A stretch of 64,000 bases of DNA from Nonomuraea typhae (GTDB taxonomy: Bacteria > Actinomycetota > Actinomycetes > Streptosporangiales > Streptosporangiaceae). The stretch is from assembly GCF_009760925.1 (NCBI RefSeq), contig NZ_VRLV01000012.1, forward strand, positions 62,001 to 126,000, in the 5' to 3' direction. This document shows positions 35,672 through 43,582 of the stretch, in pieces; the stretch's first letter is position 1; the number at the start of each line of letters is the position of its first letter. The position numbers and the translations under genes are program-made. The notes beneath the pieces were generated by a model that did no database searches, was not told where the DNA came from, and saw only the letters and a program-made list of their open reading frames with translations.

Positions 35672-36090
35672 TCCGGCGCCCAGTACTTGGTCAGGAACCT
35701 CTCCAGGTCCGACACCACCGGCGCCCACGTCTTGGTCAGGTGATACTTGCTGACCCGGTGCTTACGGTAGGTGAGCGTGTACTTCAGGAAGTCCGCCCCC
35801 TGCGGGCGGGCTTGCGACCTGCCGAGCTTCAGCCGCTTCAGGTGGTACTTCAGCGTGCGCCACTCGGCCCTGGTCAGGCACTTGTCCACGGTCGGGCCGG
35901 TGCGGCGGCTGAGCCGTACGCAGGCGTTGGTGTAGACCCGCACCCGGTCGTCGAACCCCGCGAAACCGCCCTCCCGCCGCAGCTCCACCAGCAGCTTCTT
36001 CTTGTGCTGTACGGCTTCCGCCTGGACGGGCGTGCCGAGCCCGGCGGTCAGGCCGAGCAGCAGCACGGGCATCACGATGACGCGCCACAT
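35668..36090 (-). CDS. Small secreted emfourin-like protein
   Basis: 140 residues from the second of two nearby ATGs (AAGGAG is seven bases upstream of it and one base from the first). A clear Sec signal (MWRVIVMPVLLLGLTAGLGTPVQA) precedes the mature part. The mature sequence carries LLVELRREGGFAGFDDRVRV and later ADFLKYTLTYR and APVVSDLERFL. These match the pattern of emfourin (protealysin-inhibitor) proteins, which block M4 metallopeptidases. Two cysteines (NACVRLS, DKCLTR) could form a disulfide. No M4 peptidase is nearby, so the target is unknown. Its stop shares CTAG with the convergent effector-like gene. Confidence 0.6.
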   Translation of the reverse strand: MWRVIVMPVLLLGLTAGLGTPVQAEAVQHKKKLLVELRREGGFAGFDDRVRVYTNACVRLSRRTGPTVDKCLTRAEWRTLKYHLKRLKLGRSQARPQGADFLKYTLTYRKHRVSKYHLTKTWAPVVSDLERFLTKYWAPD

Positions 36091-36101
36091 CTTCATACTC
36101 C

Positions 36102-36953
36102 TTAGACGTCCGGGGGCGCCGCACGGCTCACGTGTTCTTCGATCCGCTCCCGATCCCAGGCGCCGTCCGCGACGACCAGGGCATACGCGAGGCCGAGAGT
36201 GGCGCCGGGCGGCAGCCGTACCTCCTCGTCGAAGGCGAAGGACGGGTTGACCGCGGCGAACCACGCGTTCCTGCAGAACCACCGCTGGCCGGGCGCGCCG
36301 AGGAAGATCAGGGTGGAGGCCCGGTCCACCTCGTCGTGCTTGCCGGTGTAGGCCAGCCACGGCGCCTCCTGGCCCATCATCTCCTCCCCGCCGCGCCCGC
36401 CGGAGGAGACGATCGCGCCGCCGGTGAAGTCGCGCGGGCCGCGCCAGAACAGGCCCGTGTAGCCCGCCAGCGGACGGCCGTGCGTGGCGGGGCTGCCGAA
36501 CACCAGGTCCTCGCCCCGGATGTTGCGCAGGGAGGTGGCGAAGTCCAGACGCCACCAGGTCCCCTCGACGGTGACGCGGAAGCGGCGGATCTCCTCCACC
36601 CAGGGCTCGCCCGCCTGCGTCTGCCAGGTCAGGCGCTCCTCGCCGGGGGCGAGCCACTCCTCGTGGCGCATGCTGCCGTTGTTGGCCCGCTGCACGTAGC
36701 GGGCCTGCTCGCGGTCGTAGCTGCCGCCGCCCCAGAAGTTCTGGCCGGACAGGTGGGAGGCGGTCATCTGCAGGCCCTTGTGCCAGCGGTGGTCGTGCGG
36801 GCGGTATCCGGTGACGACGTCTCCGGCCAGGGTGCGCAGCGGATGGAAGTACGGCTTGGGGGATTCCCGGACGGGCATCTCGGGACGGTAGACGTAGCGG
36901 AGGATCTCGACGCCGCCCGCCTGGTGGATCAGCTCGGAACCGGTGTCCTTCAC
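36102..36953 (-). CDS. PmoA-family (DUF6807) protein
   Basis: 283 residues from a GTG with AGGA seven bases upstream. It has the DUF6807/PmoA-like features FHPLRTLAGDVVTGYRPHDHRWHKGL (~38-62) and FWGGGSYDRE, and a beta-sandwich-like rest. Despite the name, actinomycete members are not methane oxygenases; many occur beside sugar-catabolic genes, and their reaction is uncertain. It lies 31 bases downstream of the flavoprotein gene and just upstream of the emfourin-like gene, so the three may form one minus-strand operon. Confidence 0.8.
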   Translation of the reverse strand: MKDTGSELIHQAGGVEILRYVYRPEMPVRESPKPYFHPLRTLAGDVVTGYRPHDHRWHKGLQMTASHLSGQNFWGGGSYDREQARYVQRANNGSMRHEEWLAPGEERLTWQTQAGEPWVEEIRRFRVTVEGTWWRLDFATSLRNIRGEDLVFGSPATHGRPLAGYTGLFWRGPRDFTGGAIVSSGGRGGEEMMGQEAPWLAYTGKHDEVDRASTLIFLGAPGQRWFCRNAWFAAVNPSFAFDEEVRLPPGATLGLAYALVVADGAWDRERIEEHVSRAAPPDV

Positions 36954-36984
36954 ACCATGATCCTAGGACGGGCGGCGCCGGATG

Positions 36985-38382
36985 TCAGAGGCCGTACTCC
37001 TCCAGCAGGCGCAGCCACACCTCGCTGACCGTCGGGAAGGCCGGGACCGCGTGCCAGAGCGTGTCCAGCGGGACCTCCGCCGTCACCGCGATCGTCGCCG
37101 CGTGCAGCAGCTCGGCCACGGCGGGCCCGGCGAACGTCACGCCCACCAGCACCTTGCGCGCCTCGTCGACGACCGCCCTGGCCTGGCCGGTGTAGCCGTC
37201 GCCGAGCAGGTACGCCCCGGACACCGCGCCCAGGTCGTAGTCGACCACCCGCACGTCCAGGCCCTTCCTCCTGGCCTGCTCCGCGGTCAGCCCCACGGCC
37301 GCGACCTGCGGATCGGTGAACACCACCTGCGGGGCGCCGCGCCCGTCCGCGCTGTCGCGCAGCGACGGCCCGCCGTCCGGCCGGCCCGCCGCCCGTGCCG
37401 CGATCACGTCCCCGCACACCCGCGCCTGGTACTTGCCCATGTGGGTGAGCAGGTTGCGCCCGTTGACGTCGCCGACCGCATACAGCCAGTCGGTGCCGGG
37501 CACCCGCATGCTGTCGTCCACCTCGACCGGGCCTTCGGCCGTCAGCCCGGCGCTCTCCAGCCCGAGGTCGCGCACCGCCGCCCGCCGCCCGGTCGCCACC
37601 AGCAGCTCGTCCGCCTCGAGCGCCGACCCGTCGCCCAGGTGCACGGTCACCGGCCCGTCGGCCGCCGCCCGCTCCACCCGGACCACCGAGGCGCCCGTGC
37701 GCACGTCGATGCCCGACTCCCGCATCGACGCGGCCAGCAGCTCCCCGGCGAACGGCTCCATCTTGCCCAGCAGCCCGCCGCGCACCAGCAGCGTCGTCTC
37801 CTGCGCCCCGAGCGCGTGCAGCGCCTGCGCCATCTCACAGGCCACCACCCCGCCACCGAGGACGGCCAGCCGCCGCGGCACCTCCTTGACCGTGGTGGCG
37901 TCCCGGCTGAACCAGGGCCGCGCCTCGGCCAGCCCCGGGATGTCCGGCACGATCGGGACGCTCCCGGTCGCCAGCACCACCGCGTGCCGGGCCCGCAGGC
38001 GGGTGACCGTGCCGTCCGCGGCGCGGACCTCGACCTCGCGCGGACCCGTCAGCCGCCCGCGCCCGCGCAGCAGCGCCGCGGGCAGCTTCTCCACCCACTC
38101 CACCTGGCCGCTGTCGTCCAGGCCGGAGATCGCCTCGTCCCGCCTGGCCAGCACCTTCTCCACGTCGATCGGGCCGGCGCTCAGCCCCGGCACCCGGGAG
38201 ACCTCCGCGCGCAGCTCCATCGGCCGCAGCAGCGCCTTGCTCGGGATGCAGGCGTAGTAGGAGCACTCGCCCCCGGCCAGGTGCTCCTCCACCACGGCCG
38301 CGCTCAGCCCGCCGCGCACCGCCCTCCCGGCTACGTTCTCCCCGGCCGGCCCGGCCCCGATGACCACCACGTCCACGTCCAC
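36985..38382 (-). CDS. FAD-dependent pyridine nucleotide-disulfide oxidoreductase
   Basis: 465 residues; GTG start with GGGAGG five bases upstream. The FAD fingerprint is VVVIGAGPAGENVAGRA (5-21). The redox pair is GGECSYYACIPSKALL, keeping CxxxxC though the intervening residues differ from the usual CLNVGC. The NAD(P) site is LAVLGGGVVACEMAQAL (~175), and the FAD-binding Asp is in LYAVGDVNGRNLLTHMGKYQ (~300). The C-terminal dimerisation domain ends HAVPAFPTVSEVWLRLLEE. It belongs with dihydrolipoamide dehydrogenase, mercuric and mycothione reductases; no pyruvate-dehydrogenase or mer genes are near, so the substrate is open. Confidence 0.88.
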   Translation of the reverse strand: MDVDVVVIGAGPAGENVAGRAVRGGLSAAVVEEHLAGGECSYYACIPSKALLRPMELRAEVSRVPGLSAGPIDVEKVLARRDEAISGLDDSGQVEWVEKLPAALLRGRGRLTGPREVEVRAADGTVTRLRARHAVVLATGSVPIVPDIPGLAEARPWFSRDATTVKEVPRRLAVLGGGVVACEMAQALHALGAQETTLLVRGGLLGKMEPFAGELLAASMRESGIDVRTGASVVRVERAAADGPVTVHLGDGSALEADELLVATGRRAAVRDLGLESAGLTAEGPVEVDDSMRVPGTDWLYAVGDVNGRNLLTHMGKYQARVCGDVIAARAAGRPDGGPSLRDSADGRGAPQVVFTDPQVAAVGLTAEQARRKGLDVRVVDYDLGAVSGAYLLGDGYTGQARAVVDEARKVLVGVTFAGPAVAELLHAATIAVTAEVPLDTLWHAVPAFPTVSEVWLRLLEEYGL

Positions 38383-38429
38383 GCGTGCCTCCCATCTTGT
38401 CGGCTACCCACGCTAGCCTGAATCGCACG

Positions 38430-39539
38430 ATGAACCGTTTGACCACGTCATGGGGCGAGCTGGAGCTCACCCGCTTCCCGGAGGACCCGCGCGACCCGCT
38501 GCGCGCGTGGGACGCCGCCGACGAGTATCTCCTGCGCCACCTCGGCACGCCGCCGGGCTCGGTGGTGATCGTCGGCGACCGGTGGGGCGCGCTGACCACC
38601 GCGCTGGCCGCCCGCGACCCGGCGCAGATCTCCGACTCGCATCTCGCCCAGGAGGCCACGCGGGCCAACCTGAAGCGCAACGGCGCCGCGCCGATCCGGC
38701 TGCTGTCCACCCAGGACCCGCCGCCCGCGCGGGTCGACACGCTGCTGATCCGGGTGCCGAAGAGCCTGGCGCTGCTGGAGGACCAGCTGCACCGGCTGGC
38801 CCCGTCCCTGCACCCCGAGAGCGTGGTCGTGGGCGCCGGGATGGTGAAGGAGATCCACACCTCGACGCTGCGCCTGTTCGAGACGGTCATCGGGCCCACC
38901 CGGACCACCCTGGCCGAGAAGAAGGCCCGGCTGATCCTCACCCAGGTCGATCCCGGGCTGGTGCGGCCGCCCAACCCGTGGCCGCTCTCCTACGACCTGC
39001 CCGAGGGCATCGGGCCCGTCTCCGGGCGGCGGGTGCTCAACCACGCCGGCGTCTTCTGCGCCGACCGGCTCGACATCGGCACCCGCTTCTTCCTCCGGCA
39101 CCTGCCCGCCACGTCGGGGCCCGTGACGATCGCCGACCTGGGCTGCGGCAACGGCGTCGTCGGCCTGTCGGCCGCGCTGGCCAATCCCGCCGCCGACGTG
39201 CTCTACCTCGACGAGTCCCACCAGGCCGTCGCCTCCGCGCGGGCCAACGCGGGCGGCTCCGGCCGGTTCGTGCTCGGCGACGGGCTGAGCGAGATCGCGC
39301 CGGGCTCGCTCGACCTCGTGCTCAACAACCCGCCGTTCCACTCCCACCAGGCCACGACCGACCGTACGGCGTGGCGCATGTTCACCGGCGCCCGGCGGGC
39401 GCTGCGGGCCGGGGGAGAGCTGTGGGTGATCGGCAACCGCCATCTCGGGTACCACGTCAAGCTGCGGCGCGTCTTCGGCAACTGCGAGGTGGCGGCCGCC
39501 GATCCCAAGTTCGTGGTGCTGCGGGCGGTCAAGCGGTGA
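38430..39539 (+). CDS. Class I methyltransferase, RlmG/RsmC-like
   Basis: 369 residues from the ATG at 38430. The N-terminal degenerate methyltransferase-like half is followed by the active half with SAM motif IADLGCGNGVVGLSAAL (~240) and the catalytic NNPPFHSHQ (~300). The NPPF motif with a duplicated fold is typical of the rRNA guanine-N2 methyltransferases RlmG and RsmC. It most likely methylates a guanine of ribosomal RNA. It is a single gene, divergent from the flavoprotein, and overlaps the convergent pcaL by 11 bases. Confidence 0.85.
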   Translation: MNRLTTSWGELELTRFPEDPRDPLRAWDAADEYLLRHLGTPPGSVVIVGDRWGALTTALAARDPAQISDSHLAQEATRANLKRNGAAPIRLLSTQDPPPARVDTLLIRVPKSLALLEDQLHRLAPSLHPESVVVGAGMVKEIHTSTLRLFETVIGPTRTTLAEKKARLILTQVDPGLVRPPNPWPLSYDLPEGIGPVSGRRVLNHAGVFCADRLDIGTRFFLRHLPATSGPVTIADLGCGNGVVGLSAALANPAADVLYLDESHQAVASARANAGGSGRFVLGDGLSEIAPGSLDLVLNNPPFHSHQATTDRTAWRMFTGARRALRAGGELWVIGNRHLGYHVKLRRVFGNCEVAAADPKFVVLRAVKR

Positions 39540-40668
39540 TCACGCCGTCCTCGGTGAGCACCCGCTGGGCCACGGCGAACGCGGCGTTGGCCGCCGGGAC
39601 ACCGCAGTAGACGGCGCACTGCAGCAGGATCTCGCCGATCTCGTCCGGGGTCAGGCCGTTGATCAGGGCCGCTCTGACGTGCATGGCCAGTTCGTCCAGG
39701 TTGCCTCTGGCCACCAGGACAGTCAGGGTGATGCAGCTGCGGGTGCGCCGGTCCAGGCCGGGGCGGGTCCAGATCTCGCCCCAGGCGTACCGGGTGATGA
39801 AGTCCTGAAATGTCGCGGTAAAAGTGGTGGTGCTGGCGATGGCGCGGTCCACGTGCGCGTCGCCCAGGACCGCCCGCCGTACCGCCATGCCCATGGAGTG
39901 ATCCAGATGGGCGTCCAGCGCGGCGTTGACCCGGGCCGGGGCGTCGATGCCCGCCAGGTGGGCCGCGGCCGGGATCTCCACGAGCGTGGCCGGCTCGATC
40001 CCGTCGGCCAGCTCCCGCGCGTCCGCCGGGGGAGTGGCGGGGTCCTGCCTGCCGGCCACCACCAGGACCGGCACCGCGACCTTGTCCAGATCGGCCCGCG
40101 CGTCGAACTCCGCCAGGGCGTCGCAGCAGCCCGCGTACGCGTCCCGGTCGGTGGCGGCCAGGTCGCCCAGCAGGGCGTGACGGAGTTCGTCGCCGGTGGC
40201 CGAACGGAGGTCGTCGCCGGCGGGCGTGGTGGCGAACCAGCGGCCCGGCGCGGCCTCGAGCAGCGCCGTCGTGCCGTGCTCGCGGACCAGGGCGGCCCGC
40301 TCCCGCCAGGTCTCCGGCGTGCCGAACCGCGCCGACGAGCAGATCAGCGCCAGCGACCGCAACCGATCCGGCCGCTCGAGCGCCAGCGTCAGGCCGACGG
40401 CGCCGCCGAGCGAGATGCCCGCGTAGTGGAAGTCCGCCCACCCCTGCGCGTCGGCCAGCTCCAGCACCATCTCGGCCAGGTCCCCGACCGTGCCGACCAC
40501 CACGTTCGGCGACTCACCGTGTCCCGGCAGGTCGTAGCGGAGCACCCGGTGGGTGCGGGTCAGCGCGGGCAGCTGTGGCTCCCACACCCGTGCCGACGTG
40601 CCCAAGGACGGGCCGAGGATGAGCGGGACGCCGTGCGCGGGGCCGTCCAGCCGGAAGTGCAGGGTCAC
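39529..40668 (-). CDS. pcaL: PcaL: fused 3-oxoadipate enol-lactonase and 4-carboxymuconolactone decarboxylase
   Basis: 379 residues from a GTG within a GTGA overlap with pcaB and a GAGGAGGGG site. Residues 1-255 are an alpha/beta hydrolase (PcaD) with nucleophile elbow YAGISLGGAVGL (~90), DLPGHGES and the late AAHLAGI His. Residues ~260-379 are the carboxymuconolactone decarboxylase (PcaC) domain with TRSCITLTVLVARGNLDELAMHVRAAL. The fusion is standard in actinomycetes and performs the last two ring-cleavage product steps to 3-oxoadipate. Last gene of pcaHGBL. Confidence 0.95.
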   Translation of the reverse strand: MTLHFRLDGPAHGVPLILGPSLGTSARVWEPQLPALTRTHRVLRYDLPGHGESPNVVVGTVGDLAEMVLELADAQGWADFHYAGISLGGAVGLTLALERPDRLRSLALICSSARFGTPETWRERAALVREHGTTALLEAAPGRWFATTPAGDDLRSATGDELRHALLGDLAATDRDAYAGCCDALAEFDARADLDKVAVPVLVVAGRQDPATPPADARELADGIEPATLVEIPAAAHLAGIDAPARVNAALDAHLDHSMGMAVRRAVLGDAHVDRAIASTTTFTATFQDFITRYAWGEIWTRPGLDRRTRSCITLTVLVARGNLDELAMHVRAALINGLTPDEIGEILLQCAVYCGVPAANAAFAVAQRVLTEDGVITA

Positions 40669-42245
40669 GGCCCCTCCTCGGGGGGAGTACGGCGGAGGGC
40701 GCGGTCCACCAGGGTTCCGGCGGAACCCAGGTAACCCGCCGGGTCCAGGAGGTCCTTCAGCTCGGGGCGTCCGGCCAGAAGGGCGGCCAGCGCCTCGGGA
40801 TCGGCGGCGACCGAGCGCGCCAGGTCGTGCCCCAGCTCGGCGGCGAGCCTTTCCGACACCACCATCCCGCCGGTCAGCGCCAGGTTGGCGTGCATCCGGT
40901 CCGGATGCACGCGCAGCCCCGCGGCCAGCTCGGCGGCGTCCCGGGTGGCGCCGCCGGTCAGCCGGAGCGCGTCCCGGAGGGTCTGCCATTCCGCGTGCCA
41001 GGCGCCCGCGGGCCGTTCGTCCTCGGCCGCCATCGCCCCGTACAGCACCGCGGCCAGCGCGGGCACCTGCCGGGCGGCGGCCGCGATCCAGACGGCACGC
41101 ACCGGGTTCGCCTTGTGCGGCATCGCCGACGAACCACCGGCCGCGCCCTCGCCCACCTCGCCGATCTCCGTCCTGGACAGCACCAGCACGTCCGCCGCCA
41201 CCTTCCCCAGCGCCCCCGCCGTGAACGCCAGCGCGCCGGCCAGGTCCCCGATCGGGGTGCGCAGCACATGCCAGGGCAACTCCGGCACGGCCAGCCCCAC
41301 CTCGGCCGCGAACACCTCCGCCATCCGCACTCCCACGTCCTCGGGAGGGGTGGGGAGGGCGTGGGGCAGGCCCAGGTCTTCGGGCGGGGTGGCGGAGGGG
41401 CGGGGCGCGCGCACGTTTTCCGGCGGGGTGGCGGAGGGGTGGGGCGTGCGCACGTCTTCCGGCCGGGTGGCGAAGGCGTGGAAGGCGGCCAGGGTGCCCG
41501 CCGCGCCGCCGAGCTGGGCGGGCAGCGCCTGCCGTACCGCGTGGAGCCGGTCGCGGGCGTCCAGGACCAGGGCCCGCCACCCGGCGGCCTTCAGCCCGAA
41601 CGTGGTCGGGACGGCGTGCTGGGTGAGGGTGCGGGCGGCCATGGGGGTGTCCCGGTGCCCGGCCGCGAGCCCGGCCAGGGAAGCGGCGGCGCGATCCAGG
41701 TCGGCCAGCATCAGGCCCAGCGCCCGCGAGGACGTCAGCATCAGCGCGGTGTCCAGGATGTCCTGGCTGGTCGCGCCGCGGTGCGCCCATTCACCGGCCG
41801 CCGCCCGCAGGTCCGCGGCCAGCGGGATCACCGGGTTGCCCGCCGCGCGGGCACGGCCGGCCAGGTCGCCGGCGTCGTAGCCGGAGGCCGCGGCCTCGAC
41901 CGCCGCCACCGCGCCTGCGGGCGCGAGCCCCAGCGCGGCCCACGCGCGGGTCAGCGCCAGCTCCGCCGCCAGCATGGCCGCCACCAGCGCCCGGTCACCG
42001 GTCGCCGCCTCCACCGCGGATCCGGTACGGCCCAGCGACAGCAGCGTGTCGTCCAGGGCCGGCGGGCGCTCCGGAGCCCGCCGGCCATCCGGCGTCCGCG
42101 GCTCGTCGGGTGTCCGCGGGCCATCCGGGGTCCGCGGCCCGTCGGGTGTCCGCGGGCCATCCGGCGTCCCCGGCCCGCCCGGTGTCCGCGGGTCGTTCGA
42201 GGTCCGCGGGTCATCCGAAGTCAAGGAAGACCGTCTCCCCTTCAC
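40665..42245 (-). CDS. pcaB: 3-carboxy-cis,cis-muconate cycloisomerase with repeat insertions
   Basis: About 526 residues from a GTG at 42245 (a TTG at about 42224 is also possible), against ~450 usually. The core is a fumarase/aspartase-superfamily enzyme: WAHRGATSQDILDTALML (~150) and the signature GGSSAMPHKANPVRA. It lactonises 3-carboxymuconate in protocatechuate degradation. Two features are odd: residues ~12-55 are proline-rich repeats (PRTPDG) encoded by seven 18-bp units, and a 3.8-copy 39-bp repeat encodes a proline-rich loop (PEDVRTPHPSATP type) between AGTLAAFHAF and the segment leading to LAVPELPWH. Both extra parts lie outside the visible catalytic motifs, so activity is probably kept. 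Confidence 0.93.
   Translation of the reverse strand: MKGRRSSLTSDDPRTSNDPRTPGGPGTPDGPRTPDGPRTPDGPRTPDEPRTPDGRRAPERPPALDDTLLSLGRTGSAVEAATGDRALVAAMLAAELALTRAWAALGLAPAGAVAAVEAAASGYDAGDLAGRARAAGNPVIPLAADLRAAAGEWAHRGATSQDILDTALMLTSSRALGLMLADLDRAAASLAGLAAGHRDTPMAARTLTQHAVPTTFGLKAAGWRALVLDARDRLHAVRQALPAQLGGAAGTLAAFHAFATRPEDVRTPHPSATPPENVRAPRPSATPPEDLGLPHALPTPPEDVGVRMAEVFAAEVGLAVPELPWHVLRTPIGDLAGALAFTAGALGKVAADVLVLSRTEIGEVGEGAAGGSSAMPHKANPVRAVWIAAAARQVPALAAVLYGAMAAEDERPAGAWHAEWQTLRDALRLTGGATRDAAELAAGLRVHPDRMHANLALTGGMVVSERLAAELGHDLARSVAADPEALAALLAGRPELKDLLDPAGYLGSAGTLVDRALRRTPPEEGP
41334..41482 (+). repeat. 39-bp minisatellite inside pcaB (about 3.8 copies)
   Basis: Units begin at 41334, 41373, 41412 and 41451 (the last partial, 32 bases), each starting CACGT or CAGGT and containing GGGGTGGCGGAGGGG-like cores. 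The period is 13 codons, so the repeat stays in frame with pcaB on the other strand. Confidence 0.9.
42085..42210 (+). repeat. 18-bp minisatellite at the pcaG/pcaB junction (seven copies)
   Basis: Seven units of the type CC(A/G)TCGGGTGTCCGCGGG run without gaps and stop exactly where the pcaG stop codon (42211-42213) begins. On the minus strand they encode the Pro-Arg-Thr-Pro-Asp-Gly tail of PcaB. The first two units of the odd/even alternation are higher-order pairs (36 bp). Confidence 0.9.
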
Positions 42246-42747
42246 CTTGCAACCGTACGTCGAACCGGTACACGCCCACGCTTTCGCCCGCGGCCAGCAG
42301 GGTCGAGCGCCGCGCCGGCGGAAGCCGCCCCAGGAGCGGGTCGCCCGGATCGTCCCGCAGATAGATGCGGGTGAACAGATGATGCCCCAGCCCCCGGGCG
42401 AACACGCACACCGACAGGTAGGCCCGCGAGCCGGGCATGACCGTGCGGATCATCCAGTGCCCATCGGCGTCGGTGCTCACCCGGCCGAACCCGGTGAACA
42501 CGAGACCGTGCCGGCCCGCGATCTGACCGGTGCCCGTGTCGTGGCGCAGCGAGCCGGGCGCGCCGCTCAGGCCGCCGTCCGGGCCGGCCTGCCAGACCTC
42601 CAGCAGCGCGTCCGGCACCGGCTGCCCGGCGCCGTCCCACACCTGCCCGTGCACGACCAGGCCGCCCTCCGCGAGCTCCCCGCCCCCCGGGAACGGCAGC
42701 GCGTAGCCGTAGAAGGGACCGACCGTCTGCGATGGCGTGGGCCTCAT
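42211..42747 (-). CDS. pcaG: Protocatechuate 3,4-dioxygenase alpha subunit
   Basis: 178 residues from an ATG overlapping the pcaH stop (ATGA). The intradiol dioxygenase N-terminus PTPSQTVGPFYGYALPF is clear, then VPDALLEVWQAGPDG and the FTGFGRVSTDADG fold. The iron ligands are carried by the beta subunit, and the alpha chain lacks the His-x-His pair, as expected. With PcaH it opens the ring of protocatechuate to 3-carboxy-cis,cis-muconate. Confidence 0.95.
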   Translation of the reverse strand: MRPTPSQTVGPFYGYALPFPGGGELAEGGLVVHGQVWDGAGQPVPDALLEVWQAGPDGGLSGAPGSLRHDTGTGQIAGRHGLVFTGFGRVSTDADGHWMIRTVMPGSRAYLSVCVFARGLGHHLFTRIYLRDDPGDPLLGRLPPARRSTLLAAGESVGVYRFDVRLQGEGETVFLDFG

Positions 42748-43490
42748 CGCGTCTCCGCCCAGGTCGCGGCGGGCCCGTCGAGGACGATGTCCCAGCGGTA
42801 GCCGAGCGACCACTCCGGCGCCGACAGCCCGTGGTCGTAGGCGGCGATCAGCCGGGCGCGGGCCCGCTCGTCGAGCACGGCGTTGAAGACCGGGTCGTAG
42901 GGCAGGAGCGGATCCCCGGGGAAGTACATCTGGCTGACCAGCCGCTGCGTGAACGCCGTCCCGAACAGCGAGAAGTGGATGTGCGCCGGCCGCCAGGCGT
43001 TGTCGTGGTTGCGCCACGGGTAGGCGCCGGGCCGGATCGTGGTGAAGCGGTACACGCCGTCGGCGTCGGTGAGGCAGCGGCCGACGCCGGTGAAGTTCGG
43101 GTCCAGGGGCGCGGGGTGGTCGTCGCCGGGGTGGGCGTAGCGGCCTGCGGCGTTGGCCTGCCAGATCTCCACGAGCTGGCCGCGGACGGGCCGGCCGTAC
43201 CGGTCCAGGATCCGGCCCGTCACCGTGATGCGCTCGCCGAGCGGCTGGCCGGCGTGCCGGCGGGTCAGGTCGGCGTCCCGGGGGTGGACGTCGGTCACGC
43301 CGAAGACCGGGCCGTGCAACTCGGCGGCGTCGGGGTCGTCCACGAGGATCGGCGGCTGATGGGGGTGGCGGAGCACGCTGCTGCGGTAGGGGGCGAAGTC
43401 GCGGGCGGCGTGGTCGTGCTCGACGCCGTCCGCGACGTAGGCTTTGTGCCGTTCGGCGATCTCCGCCGAGATCTCGTCCTGTGTGGTCAT
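42744..43490 (-). CDS. pcaH: Protocatechuate 3,4-dioxygenase beta subunit
   Basis: 248 residues from the ATG at 43490, with GAGGA five bases upstream; a GTG 12 bases earlier is possible but less well placed. The Fe(III) ligands are visible: Tyr in NAAGRYAHPGDD, Tyr in RPGAYPWRNHDN and the two His in RPAHIHFSLFG. First gene of pcaHGBL. The thiolase and CoA-transferase steps (pcaIJF) are not in the window. Confidence 0.96.
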   Translation of the reverse strand: MTTQDEISAEIAERHKAYVADGVEHDHAARDFAPYRSSVLRHPHQPPILVDDPDAAELHGPVFGVTDVHPRDADLTRRHAGQPLGERITVTGRILDRYGRPVRGQLVEIWQANAAGRYAHPGDDHPAPLDPNFTGVGRCLTDADGVYRFTTIRPGAYPWRNHDNAWRPAHIHFSLFGTAFTQRLVSQMYFPGDPLLPYDPVFNAVLDERARARLIAAYDHGLSAPEWSLGYRWDIVLDGPAATWAETR

Positions 43491-43582
43491 GGCCGTCCTC
43501 ACGCGTCGCCTGCTCCAGCGTCGAGGCTAGATACGCGCATCGGCCAAGGCACGCGCCCCCTTCCAGCCAGCGGAAGATCGGA

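Noticed and set aside
36102..36953. Methane monooxygenase component because of the PmoA name
   Set aside because: No membrane helices, no pmoB/pmoC and no metal-site pattern of particulate methane monooxygenase; the family name is historical.
42085..42210. Possible CRISPR array
   Set aside because: Units abut directly with no spacers, the period is 18 bp, and no cas genes are present. The same applies to the 39-bp and 20-bp repeats.
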